Shown here piece by piece: positions 1 through 11,858 of a stretch of DNA of 64,000 nt. Under the pieces are notes generated by a model, which had not been told where the DNA came from, did no database searches, and was given only the letters and a program-made list of their open reading frames with translations. This DNA is from Orychophragmus violaceus (lineage: Eukaryota; Streptophyta; Magnoliopsida; Brassicales; Brassicaceae): positions 26,817,615 to 26,881,614 of the forward strand of contig CM058233.1 in NCBI GenBank assembly GCA_030180135.1, read 5' to 3'. A program made the translations under genes and the position numbers. Numbering within the stretch: the stretch's first letter is position 1; the number at the start of each line of letters is the position of its first letter.

Positions 1-577
1 TCGTTAATTACCCATTAATGATCTAAAATTTATAACATGATCTAGGCATCTAATCTTTCTGAATCCTTTTAACCATGGCTTCTAAATCTTCTAATGGAGC
101 TGTGATAAAAATTTCATAATTTTTGGTGGACTTTAGAGGGTCCTCTCTCTTCCCCGAACCTTGTATCGGTTTCTCGGAAAAACCGGTTTTACGTTTAATA
201 TTTTAAAAACTCTTTAGCTGCTTCTATCAATCCACCAAGCCTCATTTTCAGATTCCAGATGCTCTTTTATGAATTTAGAAATATAAATCACCTCAAACGG
301 ACACTCGTAGCTCCGGTTATAGATTTTACAAGTTTCTACGATTTTATCGGTTTCCTTCCCGATAATCCGAAAAAACTCATCTACGGTCCGTTTCCACCAT
401 TCTTGGTCTTCTAAATGTTTTCTTTATTTAAAAATAATAACATTTGGCCCGTCTTTAGCTTTCGGCTCACATTTTGGTAAAATTACCAAAATGCCCCTTA
501 ACTCTTTGAAATTACAGAAATGCCCCTCGTTGACTTCTTGATTGCCCGTTGACCAATTCTTGATACAGGGTATTATA
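1..577 (-). mobile_element. Partial 3' LTR of a LARD-like LTR retrotransposon
   Basis: Positions 1-577 repeat 6588-7143 in direct orientation with scattered substitutions and a roughly 20-bp indel near 165-185. Both copies end in the same terminal sequence (CAGGGTATTATA here, CAGGGTATTACA at 7143). Reading on the minus strand, this is the start of the 3' LTR, and the rest lies left of the window. The divergence says the insertion is not recent. Confidence 0.85.
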
Positions 578-590
578 TTCTTCCCCACTT
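578..590 (-). promoter_or_regulatory. Polypurine tract of the LARD-like element
   Basis: On the minus strand the 13 bases abutting the 3' LTR read AAGTGGGGAAGAA. This is where the plus-strand primer for reverse transcription would be expected. Its position confirms that the element runs right to left. Confidence 0.8.
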
Positions 591-711
591 ACAGGAATTC
601 GGTCCCCGAATTCTCCGTTACTAACAAACTTTGAATCGGAACTGAACCCCGTAAGTTGCTACTCCTTAAACTGATATGACCGCTCCAACACCCGAATGCT
701 GAATCAACTGG

Positions 712-1080
712 ACTATACTCTCGATGCTTATTGACTTCTGAAACACCGTCTTGCACAAAACCCAAAATACCGACGTCTTGAACTTCCCATACTGACACTT
801 GACTCACGGTCACTTCTTGGTTCTCCATCTGATTGCTTCACATACTCCAGTCCTAATTCTCAATACCAATGATCTTGACTGAACTGCTTCACTTGGGTTT
901 TTGATTCCAATCCATCTCTGCTTCGCTGCTTACATCCTGATCTCAAAGTGAATTTGCTCTTCCAATGCTTATTGGCTTCTTAAAATACGGTCTTGTACAG
1001 GATCCCAACATACTGATGCTTGGACTCCTCATGCTGAAACTTAATTCCTGGTCGCTTCCTGGTTCCCCGTCTGATTTCTT
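712..1080. repeat. Diverged tandem duplication of about 240 bp period
   Basis: The stretch starting near 721 (TGCTTATTGACTTCTGAAA, then a GTCTTGCAC word and a TTCTTGGTTC word) recurs in diverged form near 963. The order of the shared words is the same in both copies. This is an old internal duplication in the element's non-coding interior. Confidence 0.55.
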
Positions 1081-1849
1081 CATTGAACTTCTGCTCTACT
1101 CTGACTCCTGAATCCATCTACGCCATCTAACGATCTCCTCAACCGATATTCTGACTTCCCCACTTTGATTTGGCTTCCCCGATCATGCAATAATAACTCG
1201 TCCTCTATTTCTGTTGCTTAACTTGTTCCCTATGACTACCGCTCCCGACCGATATTATGCCCATATTGATTTGCTTCCTTCCATCTATTCCACCATACTC
1301 ATATCCGCCTCGAACTTCCTCGATCACTGATCTCCACGCTTCACTGACTCCAAAATTGTTCTTCCCATCGATATTCCCGAACGGACTCCTCCACTGACTT
1401 TGATGCTTCTGAATCCCTTTGCTAACTTATCAAACTCATCCATCTTGATTTCTCCCGCCACTAATACCCAAACTCTTTTCTGAATCCACACTAACTTCCT
1501 TGCAGGTATCTCGTCTCTCGGGTTCGGGTTCGGTCTCGTGTCCTCGTCAAATCGTCCATCACGTCCTACATCAACAATCTCAACAACACTGGAACGGTTA
1601 GACCTTTCCAACTCACTTCCCGATATCACTTCCTTATAGAGATAGTGGTATTTAGTCACGTACCCAACGGTTACACGTGGCTAATTATCAATATCTTATA
1701 ATTCCGCTCAATCTCAAGTAACCGATAACTTATCATTCTAACTACACCAGTCTAATGATTTACTTCTTACCGAAACACTTATCGCTAACCATCCATCTAT
1801 ACGACTCGCTAACCAAACCTTAAAAGTCCTCTTAACAAACCAACAATGC

Positions 1850-2340
1850 GATAGTTCTCAAATGCACTTTCTAACAACCTAGCAATTCCATCCATAACCG
1901 GTCCACAATCTAGCAACTTAACGAGATGATTAAAACATCAATCTCAATTAACCACCTACAACCTAGCATTCATTCGCAATGCAATACGGAAATTCTAACA
2001 GCCTAACGATCATGCGAAGGCCATGCTACCATCCTATCCATCAAATGAATGCTGCAATTAAAATCTATCAATCTAGCGAACAATGCAATGCATCAATCAG
2101 GCTAACACCTTAGCGATCAAACAAACGCAATGCTAGCAACCTAGTGATTAATCAAAATGCAGTGATACCAAATCAAATCATTCATGAGCAATGCAATGAT
2201 GCTCCCTCAAACGCTCTAGCAACCTAACGATCAATCAAATGCAATGCTACAAAATCAACAATTAACAACCTAGCGAGCAATCAAAGCATCAAGCAATTCA
2301 ACATTCTAACATCCTAGATAGGCAATCAATAACACACAAT
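1850..2340. repeat. Degenerate short-motif repeat region
   Basis: The words CCTAGCGATCAATCAA, GCAATGC and AACCTAGC recur many times in about 490 bp with irregular spacing. Reading frames are closed. It looks like a decayed minisatellite inside the LARD interior. Confidence 0.5.
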
Positions 2341-2681
2341 CAATCAAGCAAGAAAATCGGCGATTGCAGTCGTCTCTCTGGGTTCTGATGGAAACCGTCT
2401 GTTCGGACCATCATTTGTTTTCACATCGTAACTACATTGCATTCACAATCATCATGATATGCAATATAACCACTCCGCTACTCAAAACGACAACCAAAAT
2501 ACTCAACATCCACTATGTAAATAAAACTTCTACTAACCACATAGAGTTTTAAATGCATAGGTCCGTCGGAAATTACATACTCGCGGTTACCAATCCGTCC
2601 CCAAAAGAAACACCACTACACACAACCGAATCGTCAGAGACGAACGCAAGCCGATACACATCAACCAATGAGTTAGAGCCC

Positions 2682-3434
2682 TTACTTACCTGGGCCTAAT
2701 ATTTTTCCTAAATATATAACATGAGCGGTACAACTCATGTGGATCCTCACCGGCAGGTGCGCCAGGAGGATGGAATGAGTGTGGCGGTGGTGGCGGAGCG
2801 ACGCGTTCTCGATCATGATGGAAAAGGAACGCAACGTACTTCTAGGCCTCAAAGGAAACAAGGCAGGAGTTATGTTGGTGGTGACGACGACTGATACTCC
2901 GGAGTAAATAACTGGCACCAATAAAACAGAAACCCGTAGCGCCGCAAGCGAGGCACGAAGGATCCGATGCAGAGATGCGTGTCGGATTAATGGAATATCA
3001 AGTGGTGGTAGATCGCATATTCCGGGGATATACTGGACCATCATGTCATCATGAATGAATATCGGCGGTGCAGGTGCTGCTGACGGTGGTACTCCGAACG
3101 TTGATGTATCATAAGATGGCCGCAAAAGGAATGGAGCGGAAACTCGCTCGGCACTGGTAATCACATGCTCCAGAATAGGCTGTGAGACACGGGAACACTT
3201 CGCAAGTTGGAAGTATGGACCTGGACCAGCTGGAGTAGACCCAACGGACTCACGGTTCTCCATGATGTGTCGCTCATCAGTCGTCGCAAACCAGACACAC
3301 ACACCGCTCTTTCCAGGACAACTCTGTTGTTGTGACTGTACCAAAAGAAAAATGATTAGCACAATCCTAATAAAATACCCATTCCCCGGGTTGACGGACG
3401 GGACTCGGATTCCTAATGGTTGCATTGGCGACAC
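2682..3434 (-). CDS. Unrecognised 250-codon open frame in the LARD interior
   Basis: An open frame starts about 65 bp downstream of the primer binding site, where a gag gene would begin. I recognise no domain. There is no CCHC knuckle, no D[ST]G protease motif and no coiled coil. The protein has a short hydrophobic stretch near residues 23-33 and many Arg, Pro and Ser residues. The position is suggestive, but the composition looks like chance coding or a decayed gag. I would not treat it as an expressed gene without transcript evidence. Confidence 0.2.
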   Translation of the reverse strand: MSPMQPLGIRVPSVNPGNGYFIRIVLIIFLLVQSQQQSCPGKSGVCVWFATTDERHIMENRESVGSTPAGPGPYFQLAKCSRVSQPILEHVITSAERVSAPFLLRPSYDTSTFGVPPSAAPAPPIFIHDDMMVQYIPGICDLPPLDIPLIRHASLHRILRASLAALRVSVLLVPVIYSGVSVVVTTNITPALFPLRPRSTLRSFSIMIENASLRHHRHTHSILLAHLPVRIHMSCTAHVIYLGKILGPGK

Positions 3435-3499
3435 ATTTTGACTCGATAAAACATTGAAAACTTAGAAAAACCGGAATTTTCGAACCCATGACGAACCAT

Positions 3500-3511
3500 G
3501 CTCTGATACCA
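3500..3511 (-). promoter_or_regulatory. Primer binding site (initiator tRNA-Met type)
   Basis: On the minus strand the sequence is TGGTATCAGAGC, the standard plant PBS complementary to the 3' end of initiator tRNA-Met. It lies 5 bases inside the 5' LTR end (LTR ends at 3517). It fixes the element's orientation and LTR border. Confidence 0.9.
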
Positions 3512-4792
3512 CCTTTTGTAACGCCCCTTCCCGTTTTCCGCTGACCGACGAGCTGACCGGTCAACAATCAAACAAGAACATGACCGATCGAACCCGAGCA
3601 GTCATACAAGAAGAGTTTGTCACAATACGAAAGCCAGAGACAGTCCGGTTTGAAACAAAGGCTCGAACCAAACCATCTTTGACTTCGTTTACCTCGTTTC
3701 CACGATACGAGGCTTTTCAACCCGTATCGCTTCCACGAGTTGTGTTCGGTTCGGACTAAACTGTATATCAGGGAATTATTCCGTTTTTATTAATTTTGAA
3801 AATTATAACATTTTATTCATAACAATATACGGTCTAATACACAATGTTTAGCGGGACGTCCCAACAAAATCTGAAACCGAAAGTAAAGTCAAATTGTGTA
3901 AACAAACCGATACAAAGTCTCAACCCGAACCTACTCCGAGTGTCCTATGCGTCCGACGAGCTATGCAAAACCTGAAAAACACAAAAAGTCTATGAGCAAT
4001 CTAAGATTACCCAGTGAGACGGCTCCCAACTAAAGGCTACTAACAATCTAATAATCTCGCCCAAACCCAAAAAAACATTCAAGTACAAATAGCTGGTCAC
4101 GTGTTACCTAGACGTGACGAGCTCCAGAACACACAAGCATTCGAATAACAACACAACAACACAAAAGTAACCAAGGGAATCGAGAACACTGCGGCACATG
4201 CTCTCGATTAAACTCGATCTATCTATCGCATCTCTAACGCAATCTCCACACCATGGGCCCCAAACGCGAAATCGGTAACTTCCACGGGAACACTTAGCTA
4301 CCCCATGGTAACTAAAACCTCCCACTACTCCTAGACAAAAACACGAAGTCCTATGACTAGGAAACCATTCTCTATCCATCGATACGCGGTGACTCGGGTT
4401 ACCCCTGGGTAACCAAAGCTTCCATGTAGTCCGGCCCTAGGACGCGACCCTGTATTCTCCGGACCACACACCTACGAACGTCACTCCATAGGTTAACACC
4501 TGCTAGAACCACTACCAAAGGTACATGAACTGACCAGGTTCTCAACTCCCGAGGATCCAATTGGGCAGGAAGTACCGGAACGCCATCTCTAGACTTGCGG
4601 GATCTAACGCACCCTACAGAGTCCTACTAAAAGCAATGTAAACAAGCAGACTCACTGAGACTCTATCACGCAAGACCGACAAGGTCAAATAGAAACACTA
4701 TCTTAATCCCCAATCCATCCCGCAAGTCCTATCACCAACCTCCATATCACCCAAACTTACTCGGTCACGCACCAGAGTAAGTATCTACTAGT

Positions 4793-4985
4793 ACAGTCTA
4801 CTCGGCCCAACACCGAAGTAGATAAACAATCAAGTAATCAGTCTACTCGGCCCAACACCGAAGTAGATACACAATCACACAAACAATCAACAGTCTACTC
4901 GGCCCAACACCGAAGTAGATACACAATCACACAATCAACAGTCTACTCGGCCCAACACCGAAGTAGATACACAACCACACAATCA
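4793..4985. repeat. Tandem repeat, four copies of 47-50 bp, in the LTR
   Basis: The phrase AGTCTACTCGGCCCAACACC followed by GAAGTAGATA begins near 4795, 4840, 4891 and 4938. CA-rich linkers (ACAATCACAC) separate the copies. Copies are nearly identical except for the linker length. Confidence 0.85.
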
Positions 4986-5867
4986 CAACACCACACAAAC
5001 ATTTAATTAGGCTTATTAGTCTTTTAACCTTTTCTTAACCTTCACTCATTCAATCCTTAACCTTTACTCATTTAATCCGCTACCTTAGGATTAGTGGATT
5101 ACTAATCCCGTAGACGGTCCATCAATCACACCACGTCTTTTACTTATCACTTCCTAAGTATCTTTTAATACGTCCTCGATCCGTTGGTTTAGAGTTAGTA
5201 AGATTACTAACTCCCCGACATCTCATTATTCATTAACTTCCATTCATTACCATTAACACGACTAATTAACCCATCCCGTTATTATATTCTAAGTGTGTTA
5301 TGTCTTTTAACCGTATTTTATTCAACTCATAATTTCCCGTATATAGATTCCTTTAGATACGTTCTTAAATACTTATATATGCATATACGTCCTAACATGC
5401 CGTTCTATATGTATGCATCACTCAATCAAGAAATCAACGAACTATCAATCAATTAATGCAACACCCAATCAAGCAATCAACGAACTATCAACGATTACGG
5501 ATATAAGATAACTAGCATGCATCCCCTTAACCTAAGCCATTTAATTAGTTCACCGAGTTATTAATCAGCCTAGCCGTTATAACCAATTCAATCAATCGGG
5601 TATGCAACCTAAACTATTGTTTATTAATTCTGGATCTATATGATTCTAACTAAATGCAACACATAATTTAGCCGACTCACAATGTTTTTATGACGACGGA
5701 CGGATGTATTGACGGACTAGCGGAACAACGAGACCCGGCACAAACCCGACGATATCCCGAACCTTCCCCGAATCGTCGACTTGCTTTGACCCGACCTTAA
5801 CCCGCACTTGACCGTACCGTTGACCTTAGTGATTCTGATCGAGCCTCCGGACCATCTTCTCTCTCCT

Positions 5868-6205
5868 CCGGTTCTCTCTCTCTTTCTCTTCCGGTTATCT
5901 TCCATCTCCCTCTTCTTCTTGTCTCACACTCCATCTTCTCCTCCATCTCTCTCTCTCTTCATGCTTTTCCTCTCCTCTCTCTTCTTCTTCTTCCTTCGGT
6001 CTTTCCCTCCGGTCTTCTTCTTCTTCTCCTCCGGCTTCTGGCTTCTTCTCCTTCTTCTCCTCCTCTGGCTTCTTCTCCTTCTTCTCCTCCTCCGGCTTCT
6101 TCTTCTTCTTCTCCTCCTCCTCCGGCTTCTTCTCCTCCTCCTCCTTCTTCTTCTCCTCCACGCTTCTTCTCTTCCTCTCCTTCTCTCTTTCTCTTCTCTT
6201 TTTCT
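5868..6205. repeat. Polypyrimidine CTT/CTC tract
   Basis: About 340 bp is almost pure C and T on the plus strand, with CTTCTTCTCCTCCTC blocks. Leu-rich plus-strand frames and Lys/Glu-rich minus-strand frames across it are low-complexity artefacts. It lies inside the LTR, near where the U3 promoter would be if transcription is minus-strand. Confidence 0.85.
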
Positions 6206-7359
6206 TTGTGTTTGTTGGTGTGAAGAAATGAGAGAGCAAGGGCCTCTTTATATAATAGTTGGCATTGGATCTCAAGGTGACACATGTCTTGACAAATGTC
6301 TTCTTCTCCTTTTTCCAACAGCCACGACACTCACTCCATGAAAGGACAGAAACACCTTATTTTGGCATCCATTTCACATATGTAGAGCCCATGTAAAGCC
6401 CCTTGGGTTTGGGCCAATGACTTCTTGTAGATTCATTGAACCAAAACCTCACAAGGCCTCTTCTTCTCTCTAGTAAAATTTCGTGGCCCAAGCCTCCTAA
6501 TGGGCTTGAATTAGGTTCAAAATAACTTTATTTATCAGCCCCAATCAGCCTGATCCAATCTCCCTTGGTTTTATTTTGGATTTTTAGTCGTTAATTACCC
6601 ATTAATGATCTAAACTTTATAACTTGATCTAGGCATCGAATCTTGCTGAATCATTTTAACCATGGCTTCTAAATCTTCTAATGGAGCTGTGATCAAAATT
6701 TCATAATTTTTAGTGGACTTTAGAGGGTCCTCTCGCTTGCCCGAACCTTGTAATTTTACGTTTAATATTTTAAAAACTCTTTAGCTGCTTCTATCAATCC
6801 ACAAAACCTCATTTTAAGATTCCATATGCTCTTTTATGATTTTAGAAATTTGAATCACCTCAAACGGGCACTCGTAGCTCCGGTTATAGATTTTACAAGT
6901 TTCTTCGGTTTTATCGGTTTCCTTCCCGATAATCCGAAAAACTCATCTACGGTCCGTTTCTACCATTCTTGGTCATCTAAATGTTTTCTTTATTTAAAAA
7001 GAATAACATTTGGCCAGTCTTTAGCTTCCGGCTCACATTTTGGTAAAATTACCAAAATGCCCCTTAACTCTTAGAAATTACAGAAATGCCCCTCGTTGAC
7101 TTCTTGACTGTTCGTTGACCAATTCTTTATACAGGGTATTACAATGGCATCCAAAATGCCTTAAACACAAGAACCACCTTTTAACTTGGACAACAATTTC
7201 CAATCTTTATTTTATGGAGATCCTTAACCCATCAGAGAAGAAATTGCCAAAACCCCTTGTGCCACTTTTTACTCAGAGTTCCTCACAAAATTTTCCTCAT
7301 CCTTATGAAAAACATGGAATTCTTCATATCTTTACCCTTCAAGAAGTATGAAGATGTCA

Positions 7360-8271
7360 ACCCAACTAAAGCAAGCCACCCGGGGATGGATCCATATATT
7401 ACAATCTTGCGCTTGAAGACGTTGATCAACTCCAAAAAGAAGATCTTATTGAGAAGACTACTTACCCATGGGCGTGTGAAGATTTCTATGTCAACAAAAG
7501 AGCAGAACAAGTTCGTGGGAAATTAAGAATGGTCATCAAATACCAGTCACTCAATCACTTTCTTGTTGACGCAAAGCGAGAAGTTTTATTCCAAAGACTT
7601 CCCCAGGCACAAGTATTATCTAAATTTGATCTGAAAGCGGGTTTCTGGCAACTAGGAGCCAAACCCGAAGACAGGACAAAAACAGGCTTTTGCATACCGG
7701 ACCGTCGTTATCATTGGAAATTCATGCCATTCGGATTAAAGATCACTCCCTCATTATTTCAGAAGGCTATGATCAAGATCTTTGAGCCAATCCTGTCCAA
7801 CGCATTGGTGACATCGATGACATTCTACTGTTCTATCCAGACATCGACTCTCACACAAAACTATTGAAGAAATTTCATAGAATTGTACAATAATATGGTA
7901 TTATGCTCTCTAAAAAGAAGATGGTTATTGGAGAAATGGAGATTGATTTCCTTGTCATGCACATCTCAAAAGGCGAATATCATCTTCAACCTCACCTTGC
8001 CTCCCAACTCAATGAATTTCCATATGAAAAGCTCTCTTTCAAGCAAGTTCAACAATTCTTTGGAATTGTTAACTATACTGCTGACTTCATACATGACTTA
8101 GTGAAACCCATGTTAGTTCTCTCTGCCAAGCTCAAGAAAGATGCTCCTCCATGGAACCAACAATGCACAGAAGCTGTAAAAAAACTCAAGCATATCACGA
8201 AGACACTCCCATCTCTAAAGATTCTGTCCAATAGAAAAAAGATCCTCCAAACAGATGTGGGTGATTGCTAA
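7360..8271 (+). pseudogene. Pararetrovirus-like reverse transcriptase remnant
   Basis: The RT palm is recognisable from KFDLKAGFWQL near 7621 (first catalytic Asp present) and MPFGLK near 7726. The reading frame changes between about 7800 and 7870, in the region of the YxDD catalytic box, and continues in another frame through the thumb/connection segment to an in-frame TAA at 8269-8271. Another frame change lies upstream near 7520. The family enzyme copies pregenomic RNA to DNA in the virion. This copy is dead. Confidence 0.7.
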
Positions 8272-8715
8272 GGTGTTGTTCTGTTAGAAGAAGATGAAAA
8301 AGGAAAACGACATATATGTGGCTACAAAAGTGGTGTTTTCAAATACATCGAGAAGCACTACCACTCCACCTACAAGGAAATCCTTGCATTCAAGCAAGGA
8401 ATTACAAAATTCGAGTTTCATCTGGTTGGTCAACATTTTCTCATAGAAATGGACATGTCCTCGTTTCCAAAGATGATACAGTCCAAGCAGAAGGTCATGC
8501 CACAAGCACAATTACTCAGATGGGCAAGCCGGTTCTCACAATGGAAAGTTGATGTCAAGCACATCAAAGGAAAAGTAACCTTTCTCCCTGATTTCCTATC
8601 TAGAAACCAGAGGAAAATCTTGACGATAGTCCCGGTGATATCCACTCTTAGTCCAGAAAATTTGGCAGAAGAAACTCTAAGAAGCTTAATTGTGATGATG
8701 CCACAAGGATTATAG
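8272..8715 (+). pseudogene. Pararetrovirus-like RNase H remnant
   Basis: In the same frame as the upstream thumb segment, after the TAA at 8269-8271, the coding pattern resumes with an RNase H-like layout. A Thr-Asp pair lies just before the stop, an aromatic/His-rich stretch lies near 8340-8370, and a terminal segment ends near 8715. This order (RT directly followed by RNase H) is normal for Caulimoviridae and Ty3/gypsy. No integrase zinc finger or DDE motif follows. Confidence 0.6.
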
Positions 8716-9512
8716 GCGAAGATGCTAGAAACTATTTAGGTCTACAAGGGTACTGAAACACTCCATGGATTTCTAAGGCTCTACATCCATAGGTATGGTC
8801 TGGACCAAGGTCCACTTCTTGGATTACCTTATCATCCGGTATTTTCTTTTCTCACTACCATAGATGCCAACCCAGCTCACTATGGTAAATTTCCAAGAGA
8901 AACATATCTTCTATTGTGGTACTTGGCAGACTTGTACACTACTGGAGTACTCTTCAACAAGTGTCAGTTACTACAATATTTGGAAAAGTGCATTATGACA
9001 AGGAGAAAGTCACATTACAAATTACTGTATAAATTGCTGACATTGTTCCATGACGTAACATGGTGGCAAGATAATATTCGTGCACAAGGAGGATTAAAAT
9101 TTCTTGTCACATTCAAGATGACCAAAATCCAAAACCAACAAGAAGAAGGAGTCGGGATCCATAGAAGATATGTAGCATGTGTCCAGACAAGCTACAATAA
9201 TAGCGCTTTTGATGGAATCACTTCCACCAAAGGACAAGTGCAGTAGTGACACTTAATTACTTGGAAGAATTCGAAGTCGACCAAAGGCTTTTCTGGCCAC
9301 ACACGTCACACTGGCACAACAGGGACATCTACCCATCAGATTTTGTCGAGGAAATAAGACAAATTCTAACAAGTTTCCATGAGCAGTACGCGTGGCCAGA
9401 TTCTAAATCCGACCATCCAATATATATAGTGGAGAGGAAAAGGTACAAAGTCAAAAGGTACATCCATGGTCACAAAGTTTATGTCGTTGAAGCATATTCT
9501 GACAGTGAATAA
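8716..9512 (+). pseudogene. Unrecognised 3' coding remnant of the pararetrovirus-like element
   Basis: Two plus-strand frames (8914-9246, 110 codons; 9246-9512, 88 codons) follow RNase H. They are rich in Lys, Tyr and Trp and contain no domain I can name. They may descend from a downstream viral ORF, such as a transactivator-like gene, or from polyprotein C-terminal sequence. The last frame ends 80 bases before an AT-rich block. Confidence 0.4.
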
Positions 9513-9560
9513 GACGACATGGACTTTAAGAACGGATATGGCAGAATCTACTCCTCTTTT

Positions 9561-11858
9561 AGGAGACAGGGGGAATAAATATTATATAATTATAAAATAT
9601 ATATGAAATAAGTTTGGCAAATTTGGCAAACAAAATTATATGTGTTGAAATATGTGTGGTGTAAGATATTGTCAAATACAGTATTTATGAGTGAGTTGAA
9701 AAAGATGTAAAAATCTAAGGAATATACCATGCCAAGTGAGTTGAGTTTGAGAGTTCTTAAATGTCATTTGTAAGAAACTTTGAGTATTCCAAATAAATAA
9801 AGCTTCCTAATTTTGTTATATATCTTAAACCTTCCCTTTAAACATTATCAATAAAACACCTTTGATCCTAAAAACTTCCTTTGTCATTGTACCTACTGTG
9901 TGTTTGTAAATTACCTTAATTGCACGGACAGAAGGGACGACGTTTATGTGTGGGGCACAAACATGTCTGGATTGAGCAATGGGGTTGGGCCGCATATGGA
10001 AACCGACCAATAGGCCAGAGGGGTCGTATTGGCGGTTATGACAGTCGCCAACCGCGGGCTGGTATTTGCATGGTTGGGTTACGATCGTTGGGATTATTGG
10101 TAATTGAATCCGACCGCGGGTCATCGTACGGATTGTAATTATGACCGGATTGGGTTCTTGGTTGTCTGTGCTAGGTTTGGGTTAGCGAACGATGGCTGAA
10201 CAGTTAACTTGACCAGTTTGTTCGGCATTCTCGAATGAACTGATCTGTTCAGTGGCGGTTATCCTACGTGATCAGCCGGAGTGATGCGATCACTGATTTT
10301 TGGGATCGAGGCTTGAAAGGCAGGCAAGCCGATGGGAACATATTGGGGGAATCATGAGCGGAATCGGGTTGGCTGTATGGGATGACTGAGAAGAAAGTTA
10401 TCGTGAATGTACCAATCAAATTGTCAAGGACATGTCTGGTTTCTTGATAAGTGATGCAATATGTAGATGGCAAAACAGACTGAATCGATCAACGTTCGGC
10501 TGTAAGGGTGTCAAGGAACCGTACAGACTGACTAGCGGTAGGAATCAATGGATTCTCTAGGGACAACGGATCGTGTGCGGCAACATGGTGAAGACTGAAC
10601 TGAACATGGATAAAATGGCTGGTAATTCTGGAGCTATGGTTCAAGACTATTTTACGTCTCTTCTCTTTACTTATTCATGTGGGGATGGTTGGTTGAGTGA
10701 CAAAGTACTGAGGAAGTTCTTTGGGGCTTGATGATTGATCCTAAGTATATGAGATCGGATAGTTGAGATAAGGGAGGTGGATCGTGAAGAGTGTGATGGG
10801 ATTCAATTGAACCATGAGCAAGTTTATACACAATAAATGAATCGACTAAGTTGGTGGCAGTAAATGCAAAGACTTGTGAAGCAGGACGTGGGAATGACTT
10901 CTTACCGACTTCCCTTAAAAGGCTAAGGTACTTTTTTAAGTAGCAGAATATTATTCTAAGGAATGATTTTTAGAACGGAATAGGTGAATGGAACCATCTA
11001 TATTAGGACTTAGGTGGTTAGACTTGATATATAAGATTCAAACCTTAGAAGAAATTTTAAAGAAACAATTTGCGAACTCAAGGGGTTCAGGGAATCAAAG
11101 GTAGAGATATTTCCGCTGCATAATGTTAAGGATAATGGATCTAAGCTAGGAAAAGACTATAGAAGGTCATTAGAATGATCCGAGAAAGTGCTTGCTATAA
11201 ATGGCAAATTTTAATTTAAATGGATTTAAGGGAGGTTCAGGGCGGAGAGTAGCCTTAGCCAGGAACGTGTCGACCGCGGTCTATGAAGGTTGGGTCGGGG
11301 TGTTTCATGTTTCAGGTGTCTGCCTTGTGGAAAGTCATTCGTGAACCGGAAATGATATTGCATGAGCCAACGATAAATGTGAGCTGTAAATTTTTAGTGA
11401 ACAGTAAGCTTGTTGGAATTGTCGATCTCTGAGAGTCAAAGATTCAGGGAAAGCGAACCAAAATGGTATTGGTTTAATGAGAGAGAGATAGAATTCGATA
11501 AGAGGTATAGGAACCAGAACTGCAGCTAAATTTGAGTCATCCAGAGTCGTTTGTAAACGCTTGTGGTTTGAGCACTGACAACCAAAATTTGGGAGACGAA
11601 TTTCCAATTGGTGGGGGAGAATTGGCATGGTCTTAACTCGGGCCTAACAAAAAAAGGTGAAATGGGCCAAGGGTCCAAAACCCATTCCATAAACCCTAGG
11701 TATTCCATCCCTTTTTCTTATTTAAATGAGTGGAAACCAAGGGAAAACCTACAAAATGATTTTGGAAGTGAAGCTCTGCCTGAGATCTGAGCCACCGACC
11801 ACCAGCATCTGGTGGAGCGGCCACTGACCGCCCGAGACCCGCTGCCATATGTTGTAAG
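9561..11858. other. 2.3 kb without a recognisable gene
   Basis: 9561-9930 is AT-rich and non-coding. 9930-11858 is G-rich on the plus strand, with CG-rich words (CCGCGGG near 10040 and 10110) and only short open frames. A TATTTAAA-like box lies near 11720. A perfect dyad, CACCAGCATCTGGTG, lies near 11802. The composition resembles a degraded LTR-retrotransposon interior or LTR, but I found no LTR pair, primer binding site or domain. Confidence 0.4.
11854..11858. repeat. Target-site duplication GTAAG (left)
   Basis: GTAAG precedes the left LTR and recurs exactly at 19649-19653 after the right LTR, as expected for a copia insertion. Confidence 0.9.

Larger units (their letters stand above)
578..3516 (-). 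mobile_element. Internal region of the LARD-like retrotransposon
   Basis: About 2.9 kb lies between the primer binding site (3500-3511) and the polypurine tract (578-590). No Gag, protease, integrase or reverse-transcriptase motif is visible in any frame. The longest open frame is 250 codons (2682-3434, minus) and is unrecognised. A large LTR with a non-coding interior is the hallmark of a LARD, a non-autonomous element mobilised in trans. The alternative is an autonomous element that has lost its coding region. Confidence 0.75.
3517..7143 (-). mobile_element. 5' LTR (3627 bp) of the LARD-like retrotransposon
   Basis: On the minus strand the LTR begins TGTAATACCCTG at 7143 and ends GGGGCGTTACA at 3517, so it has TG...CA termini. 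Its first 556 bases match 1-577. At 3.6 kb it is longer than the element's interior. It contains a 47-50 bp tandem repeat and a long pyrimidine tract, both annotated separately, and no protein-coding domain. Bases 7144-7148 (ATGGC) are the target-site candidate. The partner copy is outside the window. Confidence 0.85.
7144..9560 (+). mobile_element. Endogenous pararetrovirus (Caulimoviridae-like) remnant
   Basis: A plus-strand string of frames carries reverse transcriptase then RNase H in pararetrovirus order. Further open frames without a recognised domain follow. No integrase is visible and no LTRs flank it, which favours an endogenous pararetrovirus over a Ty3/gypsy element. Frames are broken by shifts and stops, so it cannot encode a polyprotein. 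The left edge abuts the LARD LTR end at 7143, so the LARD probably inserted into it. The alternative is a degraded gypsy pol. Confidence 0.65.

Noticed and set aside
5808..6341. Leu-rich plus-strand frame and Lys/Glu-rich minus-strand frames
   Set aside because: They are translations of a polypyrimidine tract inside an LTR. Low complexity and open in several frames.
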